Source: Taenia hydatigena
Taxonomy: Eukaryota; Platyhelminthes; Cestoda; Cyclophyllidea; Taeniidae
Direction of reading: 5' to 3'
Length of the DNA stretch: 64,000 nt
NCBI GenBank assembly: GCA_036345935.2
Contig: JADWOT020000004.1
Coordinates: forward strand, 5,366,168 to 5,430,167
In this document: positions 12,831 to 22,700 of the stretch, piece after piece
Layout of the letters: the number at the start of each line of letters is the position of its first letter
How positions within the stretch are numbered: the stretch's first letter is position 1
The notes under the pieces: generated by a model
The model's input: the letters and a program-made list of their open reading frames with translations, nothing else
The model's database searches: none
Told to the model about the DNA's origin: nothing
Translations under genes and position numbers: made by a program

Positions 12831-13694
12831 GGGCAAGCAAGGTAATAACCCTTTAAAAGCGTTGGCTACGTTTGCGCATTTTTGGCTATTGTAACATCAG
12901 ATTCTTCTGCAGCCATTATCAAGAGGATAAGTATAACTTGGCGAATTCAGGAGAAGGGGCACGGTTTTTAGTAATGGCTGCTGAATGTTCGGGGACGCGG
13001 CAGCGTAATGCACCCGAGCCCAGTCGATCTTGATTGGTAGGTCGTGTAGATGTCTTAGCACATCAAAGTGGTCAGAACCAAGTAGGGTCTTTTTCTTGTG
13101 ATTTATTACGCTGAGGGGAGCCTTCGTCGTTGGAGGATACACCCATAGTAGCCCATCTCTCAAACAGTGCTGGATTGAGCAATGCGATGGATGGATGAGG
13201 TGCCAAGTCGTCACAGTCGCAGTTTCCAGGGTGCCAATAGATGTTGATGTCGGTGCGACCATTTATGATGCACTAAAGCCATCGGTTCCCGTGGTTGTAG
13301 GAAAGAACACAGCTCGAAAAGTGCCAGTTGCTCTCTGATTTATCATCCGATTTTCATATAGATAATTGCTGTAACCAAAGTTGATGTGCCTAATCTTTGA
13401 CCCTATTAAGCTCACTTTCGAATAACAAAAGCAGAGGACTCAAATGCAGTTATTCTTATCAACGGCAGGTAAGAGCGAGTGGATGTGATTTAAATCGGAG
13501 TACCAAAGAAGAATCTAAAATGCTCCAAATCACCAAGGGCCAATGGAGCATTTACTACTCAAGTGTAAATTAACATACCCAACATAAAGCGTCAGTAATA
13601 GATTTGGGAGTTTCAGAGTGGTCTCCTGTTACATTTTGGACTTTTGGGCTTTAGCTGTCTCTGTTGCACTACATCACATTGTCAGGTGAGGGTT

Positions 13695-13860
13695 TTTTAA
13701 AACATGTTTCACGTGGGTAAAGGTGAAGTGGGTGAGTGAATGAAAGAAAAGTAAGCAAGATCAGGTTGCTCCTCTCGAAGTTGTTGTCAGTAGCACTGCT
13801 TGTTTGCTCATGCCTCCTCTTAATCTGCAGTGAGCTGTAGTGAGCGTGAGAGAAATGATA
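13695..13860 (+). repeat. Interspersed repeat pair, member 1
   Basis: This is related to the reverse complement of 16195-16370. Both carry a GTGAGTG..TGAAAG..AGTAAGCA stretch, then GTTTGCTCATGC and a GAGCG-rich end. The two members form a small inverted pair about 2.4 kb apart inside the arm, and both are mirrored in the right arm. Confidence 0.55.
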
Positions 13861-15180
13861 TATTTCTTCATGCCTTTTGTTTTCGACTCTCTCACGATTA
13901 CTCATCCTGCGACGGGATCATGAGCATTCCCGAACATTATTAACGCGTCATTGCCTGCGACTGCTTTGTATCCCACAGAGGTGACACGTCCAACTTGCAT
14001 AATTCCCAATCAAATAAAGTTAACTGATTTCAACCCACTCAAGCGCTAAGTATGCTGCTTCCCTACTTAACCACACCATTCACTATCCATCATGCCTAGC
14101 TGGCTGACAATTAAATTTCGATCTCCAAAACCGTTTCGAACTTTTATCACCGGGAACGAAGCGGGATTCTTGGGTCAGACGCGCCTAGCCCGTCTGGATT
14201 ATTTAAATAAAACTGCACTTAACTTATTTTATTTTGTGTTTCGGCTGTCAGCAATCTACGTGTACGTATGCGGCCTCTGCAAAATGACTCCAAAACATGA
14301 CAGTACACGAGACAGAAATGTCATCTTTACAACCAGCATAAAATACGTAAGGTATGAGCACCAAATCCAAGTCTATAGTACGAAAGCTTGCACACTTACA
14401 TTCATACTGCTTAAAAATTTGGCAGATAGATGCAAAGGTGGGAAAATAGGAAATGGTTTGATCATTAGACACTGGATCGAAATGTGCGTGGGAGAAGGTT
14501 AGAACACTATGTGACCAGTCAGGCGGGCGCAATCGCTGACTTTATTTATATCACGATTTGAGAGTGCCACAAACGGAGAAACGAGTTAAAGTTTGCTAGG
14601 TAATCTGTTTGTGTAGATGCACACGTAGGACGGAAACTTTGCTTATCGTTGAAGTGGTTGCTATGCCTAGCAGTGTGCGGTCAATTTTTCCATAGGATGT
14701 TACACACTTCCTTGAATTCTGTCTCATAGTTGGTGTACTTATTCGAGTAGGGATCCTGATTTGCAATCCATCATCTTGCAAGGAGGTCTTTACCACATCA
14801 TCAAAATACTCGGCTGACATAACTTGCCCCTGCAAGTGTGCTTCGACAAACGCATAAAAATGACACTGAGCATAATTCGAAGTGACTAGGCTGGGCTTGG
14901 TGCAGACTTGAGGAATCCTGGAACTAGTTGCAATGACTACCACTTGGAGTGTAATGTGGATGCATTGGCACCACTGAGATGGTTTAACGCAGCAATAATG
15001 CTAATTGGCATTTGCATTCGTTTGAAATTTCAACTGCCTTACGCATCGACGTTACTGAGGGACCTATCTACTGATCATCACTGCCATGACAACAACGACG
15101 AGCGAGTGATGGAATGAGAGGACACCGACGTAGGACTCAACAATGAAGTGTTGAAGAACGTTAGAGGCGAGGCGGCAAGA

Positions 15181-15330
15181 GTGTCGGATCGCAGGGAGGG
15201 TGAAGTCCACGAGAGTAGACAATGTGTGCGAAGTAGCCCATCCCCTAAGCCGACGTGCACGCGTGGCTTTACGAGCACACCCAAACTTCTATCGCTCTCA
15301 GCAATGCAACTCTGTGTGTGCGTGTGTGCA
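15181..15330 (+). repeat. Interspersed repeat family, copy 1
   Basis: The landmarks are GATCGCAGGG, CCACGAGxGTAGA, GCGAAG, a CCATC..CTAAG stretch and GTGxACG-type sequence leading to GCTTTACGAGCAC. Related copies are at 15530-15612 (minus), about 16880-16985 (plus) and 18045-18230 (plus), with mirror copies in the right arm. Similarity is clear but diverged. The class is unknown; I saw no convincing tRNA B box. Confidence 0.5.
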
Positions 15331-15529
15331 CAACAATTACCGCTGGCTCGTAGAATGGCAGCGACTTTTGTCGTCAAAGTTAAAACTGTGCTTGTGAAAG
15401 CGCATGAGCATATCGACCTAGACACTGGGCCGTTTTGCAAACATTACACACTTGGGTCCTTCATGCTAAATTATGCCATTCACCATCTTGCTCAGTACCA
15501 TTTTCATGCACTTGCAGCACAAATTGCGC

Positions 15530-15612
15530 TGCATTGCAGAGAGCAGGAGACGGTCTACTTCGCCTCACATCAGTTGTTTACTCTTGTGGAATTGACCCGA
15601 TACTTTTGCTAA
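15530..15612 (-). repeat. Interspersed repeat family, copy 2
   Basis: On the minus strand this carries GGGTCAATTCCACAAGAGTA, then GATGTGAGGCGAAGTAGACC and a TCTCCTGCTCTC stretch, matching the order of landmarks in the copy at 18045-18230. It lies inverted about 350 bp from copy 1. Confidence 0.45.
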
Positions 15613-16194
15613 CTCAGGTCAACCTTCCTCTTCCCATTTATCACCCCATATCGCTCTTCCACTGGCTGCTGCACCAACTTTTGGCCACTAGATGCATCGA
15701 AGCCGTCCCATTTGTCATTTATCATGTCAAATTCTCGCTTTACAAACAGAGGACATGATTGGCAGTCCACATTACATGATGTGAACTGCAGTACTTATAT
15801 TGACTTAGTTAAAGTGGCATGCCTGCCTGTCTGGAGCACGGGAATAGCGTCATATGCTGAGGAAAACAGGGAGTGGAAATCGACTTCTCCCAATCGAAAA
15901 GAATGTTGAGCGCTTAAACGTCCGAAAGAGTCAGCAGTGTTTAATTCTAAATGGCGGAGCATGACCTCCATCAGGACAATTTTCCGTCCACCAAGCAAAT
16001 GAAATTGACAGTGATGACGAACAATTGAGTTTTAGTGCCTGAGCTAAATACCACTAGTTGATGTTGATTTGATTAAGAAATAGACGATATAAATGCTTTC
16101 ACATTACAACACACAGAGCAATCACGAGTAATGACAGCTCGCTAATCCATCCAGGTGATTATGATTCCAACTCAGGTTGACTAGTCGTGAGACA

Positions 16195-16370
16195 GGCCAA
16201 TTCGGTGTGCGTGTGTATGAGGAATTGTGGCATCGCTCACATGCCTACTTTTGCCCGTTCATAGAGCACTTGGAAGCATGAGCAAACAGCACCAACTTTA
16301 GAAAGAGCAAATCCAAGCCTGCTTACTCTCCTTTCACCCACTCACTAATTTATTCACATTCATCCATGTT
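16195..16370 (-). repeat. Interspersed repeat pair, member 2
   Basis: Its reverse complement matches 13695-13860 in landmark order: a GTGAGTGGGTGAAAG..AGTAAGCA stretch, then TTTGCTCATGC. Confidence 0.5.
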
Positions 16371-16879
16371 AGTCGGCAAGTTGAAAGCTCCTTACTGACA
16401 ATTAGTTCAATTCATTCGCGCATACCACTTGTTTCTTCTCAGTAACAATCAGATATTGCGCAAATTTACGCAGCAGTATGCACGACGTGGCAAGCATTCA
16501 CTCAGCCCTTAACAAGTTGGAAGCCAGCAGCAATGACTACCTCACAATTGCACAATGTAGCCAAATCTATACCATCCGGTAACTTTAGGAAACGCGGTAA
16601 GCCTACTCGGCAATCATGCCAGTTCCAAGACTCATCTTATGCAAAAGTTAACGTGATTGAGGATCATATCCACCGATCTTAGTCCCAATGTCGATGGCTG
16701 CCGACTGATAAGGTGCCTTCTGTGTGTTCTGTAACGTGAAGTGGGTGTAGCACCCGATGGTGAGGTGGTGCATTGTAGAAAGTGGGAAGAAAAAAGCTAT
16801 CGTGAGGAGGAGAAAGCGTTGAATTACAAAACAGGCACAGCCCATTCGCGATTAGGCAGTGAAATCAATGCTAAGCAGC

Positions 16880-16985
16880 CCTTTTCTTAAGCCGGTGTGT
16901 GGATATGCCTTTACAAGCACGCTCAAACACCTGCTGCTCTCGGCGACTCAACTGTGGGAGTTCATATCACTCTGCACTTAGGGTA
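16880..16985 (+). repeat. Interspersed repeat family, copy 3
   Basis: Contains AAGCAGCCC, CTTAAGCCGGTGTG, TTTACAAGCACGCTCAAAC and CTCTCGGCGACTCAACT in the same order as the corresponding part of 15229-15330. Confidence 0.45.
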
Positions 16986-17181
16986 AGTGGCAAATTGTGG
17001 GCGTCTGTGAATTTCGATCTCCACTGGCCTACTGCGTCCATGTAGAATCACCATTATCAAGGAAGTGAAGCTGTAATAGCTTAGGACAACACCGACTTAA
17101 TAGGTGTGGCCAAAGGAATGACTGGCTGACTAGTTGGTGCAAGTAAGTTGAGTAATGACGCATCTAAATGTGAGCAGCAGG

Positions 17182-17520
17182 TCAGGACACTGCTTTGACA
17201 AATCTATTTTTATCACACCACCCACACATCTGTGCTAATTTGTCACCGACATGACTGAACCCTACAGACTTCAATGCTTTTGATGTCCATGCTGGAATCG
17301 ACATCGGAGTTCTTGGTCCAAGTACTGCTTCAACATGTTGTTGTGTCGGGACCGACCCCTCATTTTTCAATCTGGTATCGTCGTTTTGCAGAGCTGAGAT
17401 GCCCGTTTTATCGCCGGAACAAATTAAGATGCTCAAAGCAATCCACGCCAGTAGAGGCTCAAAGATGTCTTTAATAGATTCCATTAATCCACCACGGTAT
17501 TCACTGCATTTGTTCTTGTA
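17182..17520 (-). CDS. Candidate internal or last exon, unknown family
   Basis: An open frame of about 112 codons begins right after a pyrimidine-rich stretch ending in ACAAG on the minus strand, which could be a 3' splice site, and runs to TGA at 17182. A possible donor (TG|GTGTGA) lies about 40 bases before the stop. The composition looks more like protein than that of most frames here: a hydrophobic stretch (LLAWIALSILIC) near residues 18-29, then a polar middle and a CGWC motif near the end. I do not recognise a domain. It could be an exon of the same minus-strand gene as 18802-18986. A chance open frame remains possible. Confidence 0.28.
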   Translation of the reverse strand, partial: YKNKCSEYRGGLMESIKDIFEPLLAWIALSILICSGDKTGISALQNDDTRLKNEGSVPTQQHVEAVLGPRTPMSIPAWTSKALKSVGFSHVGDKLAQMCGWCDKNRFVKAVS

Positions 17521-18044
17521 GCAAAAATTAATAGTGAAAGTTCTGGTTAACAGACACATGAATAATAGCTGCCCCTCCAGTAGAGAGCAACTATGTTAGC
17601 ATCGCTGGAACAAGTGGACGGTGAGTGTAAGGATATTTTTGGCTACCGGGCCTATTTCCATTGCTAGGTATAAAGTTTCAGTAACTTGTAGACGACGACC
17701 CATCAAAGTGGCTGGGTTAGCAAAATTACGTGGCTAGAAATGTTAAGTGCAAATTTGGAAACAAATCGACTGTAAATGCGACCACAATTTAGTTCTACTT
17801 GGTTGCAGCCTACTAATACATGATTAACTCTGGAAAAGTAGGAACAGTCATCACGTGGAATAGAAGGTTGTTAGATTAGCGATATCGAGAGAGTTTATGG
17901 AATACATTAATTTTGTGTTTCGTTTGGACCGATTTTAAGTATTTATTGTTTCAACTTTGCACTTGAGGATTGCATCTGCCGATGATGGTCTCAACTACGG
18001 CAAAGACAACTGACTGATGGACTAGCTTCAGGCTAGCCTGTGAT

Positions 18045-18230
18045 GAGGAGTTGCTGAGGCGATGCGTGAAAGCGAACGGGATGAGGAAGTGCCAGATCGC
18101 AGGGCGGATCAAGCCCACGAGGGTAGATAACTTATGCGATGCGAAGCACTCCATCTCTCAAGACGGTGAGTGCGTGGTTTTGCGAACGCACTGCAACTAC
18201 CACTGCTTTACCCTTATCACGTGCCGCTCT
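18045..18230 (+). repeat. Interspersed repeat family, copy 4
   Basis: Contains GATCGCAGGGCGGATCAAG, CCACGAGGGTAGATAAC, GATGCGAAGCA, CCATCTCTCAAGACGGTGAG and TTTTGCGAACGCAC. It matches the order seen at 15181-15330 and, inverted, at 15530-15612. It lies in the otherwise unique spacer, so the family inserts independently of the palindrome. Confidence 0.5.
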
Positions 18231-18801
18231 GTGCTCACAGTGGGCAGTCGTGCGCATGTGCGCTGAGCAATAAACTTTGGTTTGGTGAATACAATCAAAC
18301 TTGATAGCGTAGCTAATCATATTGCACCTTAAGTATGAAGGTTGACGAAACGGATTTTCGTTTTTGAATCCACTTACTGACATGAAGCACCTTCACTTCC
18401 TACCACCAAATCTGCTGCGTTGTGCATGCTTCGACTCGCAGAGATACTTTTCATTTTTATGATACTCCTTATAGCCAAAACTGATCTCCTGTTCAGTCTG
18501 CTTGATTGCCTAAAATCCATTTTAATGCAATTTAGGATCAAGTTTACTTTACTACAGTGATACAAGTGATGAAGACTACCCGTCGACGCACATGCCAGCA
18601 GCCGAGCTGGGTGGAATCGGGGACACACGAGTACACATGAAGTCGTGGCTTTCCTTTCTTGTTGGTGAATAGTTTTGCCTACACAAAAGGAATTCGCATC
18701 CTCGTCACTACTTTAGTTCAGTTGTTTTACGATGGCAAAAGCTATAGGCCAGAATTGCGATTTGGATGGACTTGGTACAAAAAGCTCATGTTCGACTGTA
18801 C

Positions 18802-18986
18802 TCAGTTATTCAAAACTTGAACATCTACTGAGAACGAAAGCACAATATGGTTTGGCATATCAATAAATGTTTGAGCGGTCTTATTCCCATGCCCAATAAG
18901 TGATAGCACCGTATGCCAAGTTGACAGTGTCATGCCGAGTTGGCCCAACACCTTGGCAAACCACTTTCTCTCGATCTTAAGATTAT
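18802..18986 (-). CDS. Candidate exon, unknown family
   Basis: On the minus strand a TTTTGCCAG acceptor-like site is followed by a frame of about 60 codons ending in TGA. The translation has a plausible amphipathic look (RKWFAKVLGQLGMTLSTWH near the start). A GTAGAT donor-like site lies shortly before the stop. No family recognised. Its position on the same strand as 17182-17520 and the first-exon candidate at 19406-19618 would fit one gene reading leftward from the X-box, but exon phases could not be confirmed. Confidence 0.25.
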
Positions 18987-19405
18987 CTGGCAAAACTTAA
19001 TCAAATCATTCTGTCCGCAGTTGAACGAAAGACCACTATAGTATGTTTCCTGGTTTGCACAATGGATAAATTAGTTTTATCATACCGGCTGTTTGTCAGG
19101 ATTGCTTTGGTAACCATTGGTAACTATTTATAGGTGAGTAAATCAACCTCTCACATAGTCCAACGCCGTTTTGGCTGGAATTGGATCCTTGGCAAATGTC
19201 TTTTCAATGCTTTAGAAAGGGCAACTAATGAAAGCTTCGGTACTAGTATCAGCACTAATAGCAGTAGTTTCCACATTTTGCGAGTATGATGAAAGAAGTG
19301 AACGTCATTTTAACAAAAGCAGACAAATTGAAATTGAAACACACAGAGCTGAAGGAAAGTTAAGGTAGAAGGAAGATTGAAGAAAACTACTGGCGCTGAA
19401 CTTGT

Positions 19406-19618
19406 CACATCGGAGCATCAACATCGGCGAGAGCAGGTGGAGGGAGAGGAAATCGGGGCCTAAAAAGCTGGGCAGGCGGGAGGTAGCTGCCGTTAAAAAG
19501 TGGGTGCGGGGTAATAGGTAGGCTGACTAACAGCTTCAACACCGTCACCGCCTCCCATTGGTTGATGTTGGTGGGGCAATGTGCGGCGGATGCATGTCGT
19601 CAATGTCCCCGGTTCCAT
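19406..19618 (-). pseudogene. Proline-rich first-exon candidate with a one-base frame break
   Basis: From ATG at 19618 on the minus strand the frame reads 41 residues (QHQPMGGG near residues 17-24, QPTYYPAPTF at the end) and stops at TAA inside a TTTTTAA sequence (A5 run at 19495-19499 on the plus strand). Past this point the adjacent frame stays open for about 28 more codons and keeps the same proline-rich character (SYLPPAQLF, FPLPPPALA). A single extra base in the homopolymer would explain both halves, either as a real disabling mutation or as a sequencing error. An inverted CCAAT box (19557-19561) lies within it and an X-box 28-41 bp upstream of the ATG. Confidence 0.3.
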
Positions 19619-19645
19619 AGGAGAAAGAGGAGGAGGTGCAAACCC

Positions 19646-19659
19646 GTTGCCAAGGCGAC
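19646..19659. promoter_or_regulatory. RFX-type X-box
   Basis: The 14-mer GTTGCCAAGGCGAC fits the RFX-factor consensus RYYNYYWWRRNRAC at every position. X-boxes close to the start codon are the known mark of RFX-controlled, often ciliary, genes in animals. It lies in a GC-rich stretch that stands out from its surroundings, 28-41 bp before a minus-strand ATG and 50-63 bp before a plus-strand ATG. The motif is nearly symmetric and so could serve either direction. Binding is not demonstrated. Confidence 0.5.
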
Positions 19660-19708
19660 CCCGCTCACCGGCACGTTTGCGCAATAGCGCGATGAACGTG
19701 AGACCACT

Positions 19709-19725
19709 ATGGAGGCATTCGAGGC
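19709..19725 (+). CDS. Candidate short first exon downstream of X-box
   Basis: ACCACTATGG gives a good start context, followed by five codons and two bases and then a textbook donor GTGAGT (19726-19731). Short first exons with a strong donor just downstream of a promoter are common in flatworm genes, and the CAP gene in this window has one. I could not find a clear continuing exon to the right in S1, so the gene, if real, is either incomplete or continues in exons I did not recognise. Confidence 0.25.
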
Positions 19726-22700
19726 GTGAGTCGTTAGAAATGAAGTAGCTATAATTTAACTTTCTAGGAATGATTCCGTTTTAACACTACACTCTGCTTA
19801 AGATAATGTGCCTCAACACTCACGGACTAGTCGGTACACCATTAATCATGGTGCTAGGTATGTGGCGATGCAGTCTTTTGCAAACGATTGCGTTAAACTC
19901 ATAGATACCCACCTTATAGTTTGCACCAAACCCAAAACCGTGATGAGGTGCTCTGCTATAATAAGAACCTGTGCTCATTTTAAAGGTAGTCGCATGTCTG
20001 TTATGAACTACTCTTACAATGGTGGTTCCGTCTCAAACCTCAGAATGTAGCACCCGATCTTGGATGAGCAATACATGATCTAGCCTGACATTAAATGCGG
20101 TTTGGTTTTTTGTGATCCATAAGCATTATGTATGGGAAAATATTGTGTGTCTCATGGAACTACTTCGCTGCTTTTTTTTGATTCCATGGCTCTTAATTTG
20201 ATTCGAGTGTCCTTTGCAGAGATGCTAATTTGACCCTTATGTGTCCAGTATGCATAAATCTCACAAATAGCACCCTTTTACATCCCAGTGTTGGGAGTCT
20301 ATGCAGCCCAATTGATGCAGAGATAAAAGTGCAGGGGGAGATAATGGGCATTGTCCACTTTATTACCACTGGATTACCATGTGTATAAGTAAACAATTTG
20401 CCAAAAAAGTAATTTAAATTGGATACATCTTTGTTAGATCTATGAAAAGATCCTCAGAGCTCGTTACAAAAAATTGCGAGAATTTTCGAGCAGCTTTTAC
20501 AAACTCTCTCAATAAAACTCACGAAACGGATTAAATGAACGATGGCTACGCAAGCAGATTAATCCTACTTCGCAACAGATTGCCCAAGTAGCATAAGCTG
20601 ATTGCTGTTTAGCACTCATAGCGCCTGAAACTTGCTGAAAACCTGCGTTCAGTAACTAGAGGCGCAAATGCCTTTCTTATTTCTCGGCGATTACCGAACA
20701 GGCTTTTCGAATGCACGGGCTATGTATTCACCATTATTGTTTTCTGCATCTAATTAATTTGCTCTCTGCTACTCAGGAGTACTAATGCTAAAAATAAAAT
20801 GATAATGACTTCTACTTGCAGAGTACGATTAGGTGTTTTCGATCTAGATGCTTTGTTTAGAAACGTTTTATCAATGCCTGAGCAGGCTGCTTAAACTTTA
20901 CCAAGAATTTGTGATACTTCTCAAATCCATAGGGGAAAGTGCCTTGGCACTCCTTACTTGCAAAAGCGATGAAGTCTTCCAACCTTAATGTCGACACGAT
21001 AATCGCACAATGGACAAAATTATAGCAAGTCTGATATATTTCACACTAAAGGAAGTTCGTGGAAGAAGGCCTGTTGAATTCAAGTAAACTTGTTCTGTTC
21101 GCTTAAAAGTCTTAAGAGCTAGCATGAGAAATTCCAATTGGCACTGCTATAAAATCCTTTGAGTTAGTTTTGGGGTCAAACTGAAGGTTGCTATGGAAAT
21201 TCAACAGACATGATGCCTAGGAAATGTGGTTATCACTCCTTTCGAGAGGGATGTCATTTCAATTCGTGATTTTTGATTTATTTCGCATCAAAGTCTTAAA
21301 TGTGCAAGTTCAACGCTTAATAAAGGGCTTCTAAGTAACAGAGTTCTTAAAGACTCCGTTGATGCAACCGTATTGTGGATCGTAATTTGTTGACGCAGAA
21401 CGAAGGATGGGTTCACCGAATCATGCACATTCTTACGTTCAATGAGGTCTAATGCTTGAGCATAAAACGGTACTTCCTCCTCAAGCATTGCGTGCTCACC
21501 TACTGATAGAGGCATGTGATTTCATCGTTTGGCCACAACTATTAAGTCGGTGTTGTCCTAAGCTATTACAGCTTCACTTCCTTGATAATGGTGATTCTAC
21601 ATGGACGCAGTAGGCCAGTGGAGATCGAAATTCACAGACGCCCACAATTTGCCACTTACCCTAAGTGCAGAGTGATATGAACTCCCACAGTTGAGTCGCC
21701 GAGAGCAGCAGGTGTTTGAGCGTGCTTGTAAAGGCATATCCACACACCGGCTTAAGAAAAGGGCTGCTTAGCATTGATTCCACTGCCTAATCGCGAATGG
21801 ACTGTGCCTGTTTTGTAATTCAACGCTTTCTCCTCCTCACGATAGCTTTTTTCTTCCCACTTTCTACAATGCACCACCTCACCATCGGGTGCTACACCCA
21901 CTTCACGTTACAGAACACACAGAAGGCACCTTATCAGTCGGCAGCCATCGACATTGGGACTAAGATCGGTGGATATGATCCTCAATCACGTTAACTTTTG
22001 CATAAGATGAGTCTTGGAACTGGCATGATTGCCGAGTAGGCTTACCGCGTTTCCTAAAGTTACCGGATGGTATAGATTTGGCTACATTGTGCAATTGTGA
22101 GGTAGTCATTGCTGCTGGCTTCCAACTTGTTAAGGGCTGAGTGAATGCTTGCCACGTCGTGCATACTGCTGCGTAAATTTGCGCAATATCTGATTGTTAC
22201 TGAGAAGAAACAAGTGGTATGCGCGAATGAATTGAACTAATTGTCAGTAAGGAGCTTTCAACTTGCCGACTAACATGGATGAATGTGAATAAATTAGTGA
22301 GTGGGTGAAAGGAGAGTAAGCAGGCTTGGATTTGCTCTTTCTAAAGTTGGTGCTGTTTGCTCATGCTTCCAAGTGCTCTATGAACGGGCAAAAGTAGGCA
22401 TGTGAGCGATGCCACAATTCCTCATACACACGCACACCGAATTGGCCTGTCTCACGACTAGTCAACCTGAGTTGGAATCATAATCACCTGGATGGATTAG
22501 CGAGCTGTCATTACTCGTGATTGCTCTGTGTGTTGTAATGTGAAAGCATTTATATCGTCTATTTCTTAATCAAATCAACATCAACTAGTGGTATTTAGCT
22601 CAGGCACTAAAACTCAATTGTTCGTCATCACTGTCAATTTCATTTGCTTGGTGGACGGAAAATTGTCCTGATGGAGGTCATGCTCCGCCATTTAGAATTA

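Larger units (their letters stand above)
124..17115 (+). repeat. Block A, left arm of palindrome 1
   Basis: This arm is matched in inverted orientation by 21527-42180, and its outer part is matched in direct orientation by 56166-64000. In the inner section the paired coordinates sum to a constant 38642 (for example 14092 with 24550, and 12897 with 25745). The sum shifts to about 39674 further out and about 42308 near the left end, which shows net indels. Identity is nearly complete at 11.2-17.1 kb, slightly lower at 9.75-11.2 kb and about 90% below 9.6 kb. Many 60-154-codon open frames lie in it on both strands, but I could not turn any into a convincing gene. Confidence 0.9.
9753..17115 (+). 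repeat. Inner left arm of palindrome 1
   Basis: This pairs base for base with 21527-28889 (coordinate sum 38642) without a net indel over more than 7 kb. From about 11.2 kb inward almost every translated frame is identical in the two arms; between 9.75 and 11.2 kb scattered substitutions change 1-5 residues per frame. Frames on either strand (for example 14596-14943, 12897-13262 and 15148-15612) have no recognised domains. The longest, at 15148, overlaps short interspersed repeats, so I do not call it a gene. Confidence 0.92.
17116..21526. other. Spacer S1 of palindrome 1 (not repeated in window)
   Basis: Arm homology stops between about 17110 and 17120 on the left and near 21527 on the right. 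The 4.4 kb between has no inverted or direct partner of similar length in the window, apart from a short interspersed repeat at 18045-18230. It holds the GC-rich, X-box-bearing stretch at 19.4-19.73 kb and the coding-looking minus-strand fragments at 17182-17520 and 18802-18986. The right part (about 19.9-21.5 kb) is AT-rich, and I see no gene in it. Confidence 0.8.

Noticed and set aside
14596..14943. 115-codon minus-strand frame with protein-like composition
   Set aside because: Considered as a downstream exon of the S1 candidate gene. No convincing acceptor or phase link, so not listed as a gene.
15148..15612. 154-codon open frame, longest in the arms, mirrored at 23030-23494
   Set aside because: It overlaps interspersed repeat copies at both ends, other frames on both strands are open as well, and no domain or splice pattern is visible. 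Exact conservation in the mirror reflects arm identity, not selection.
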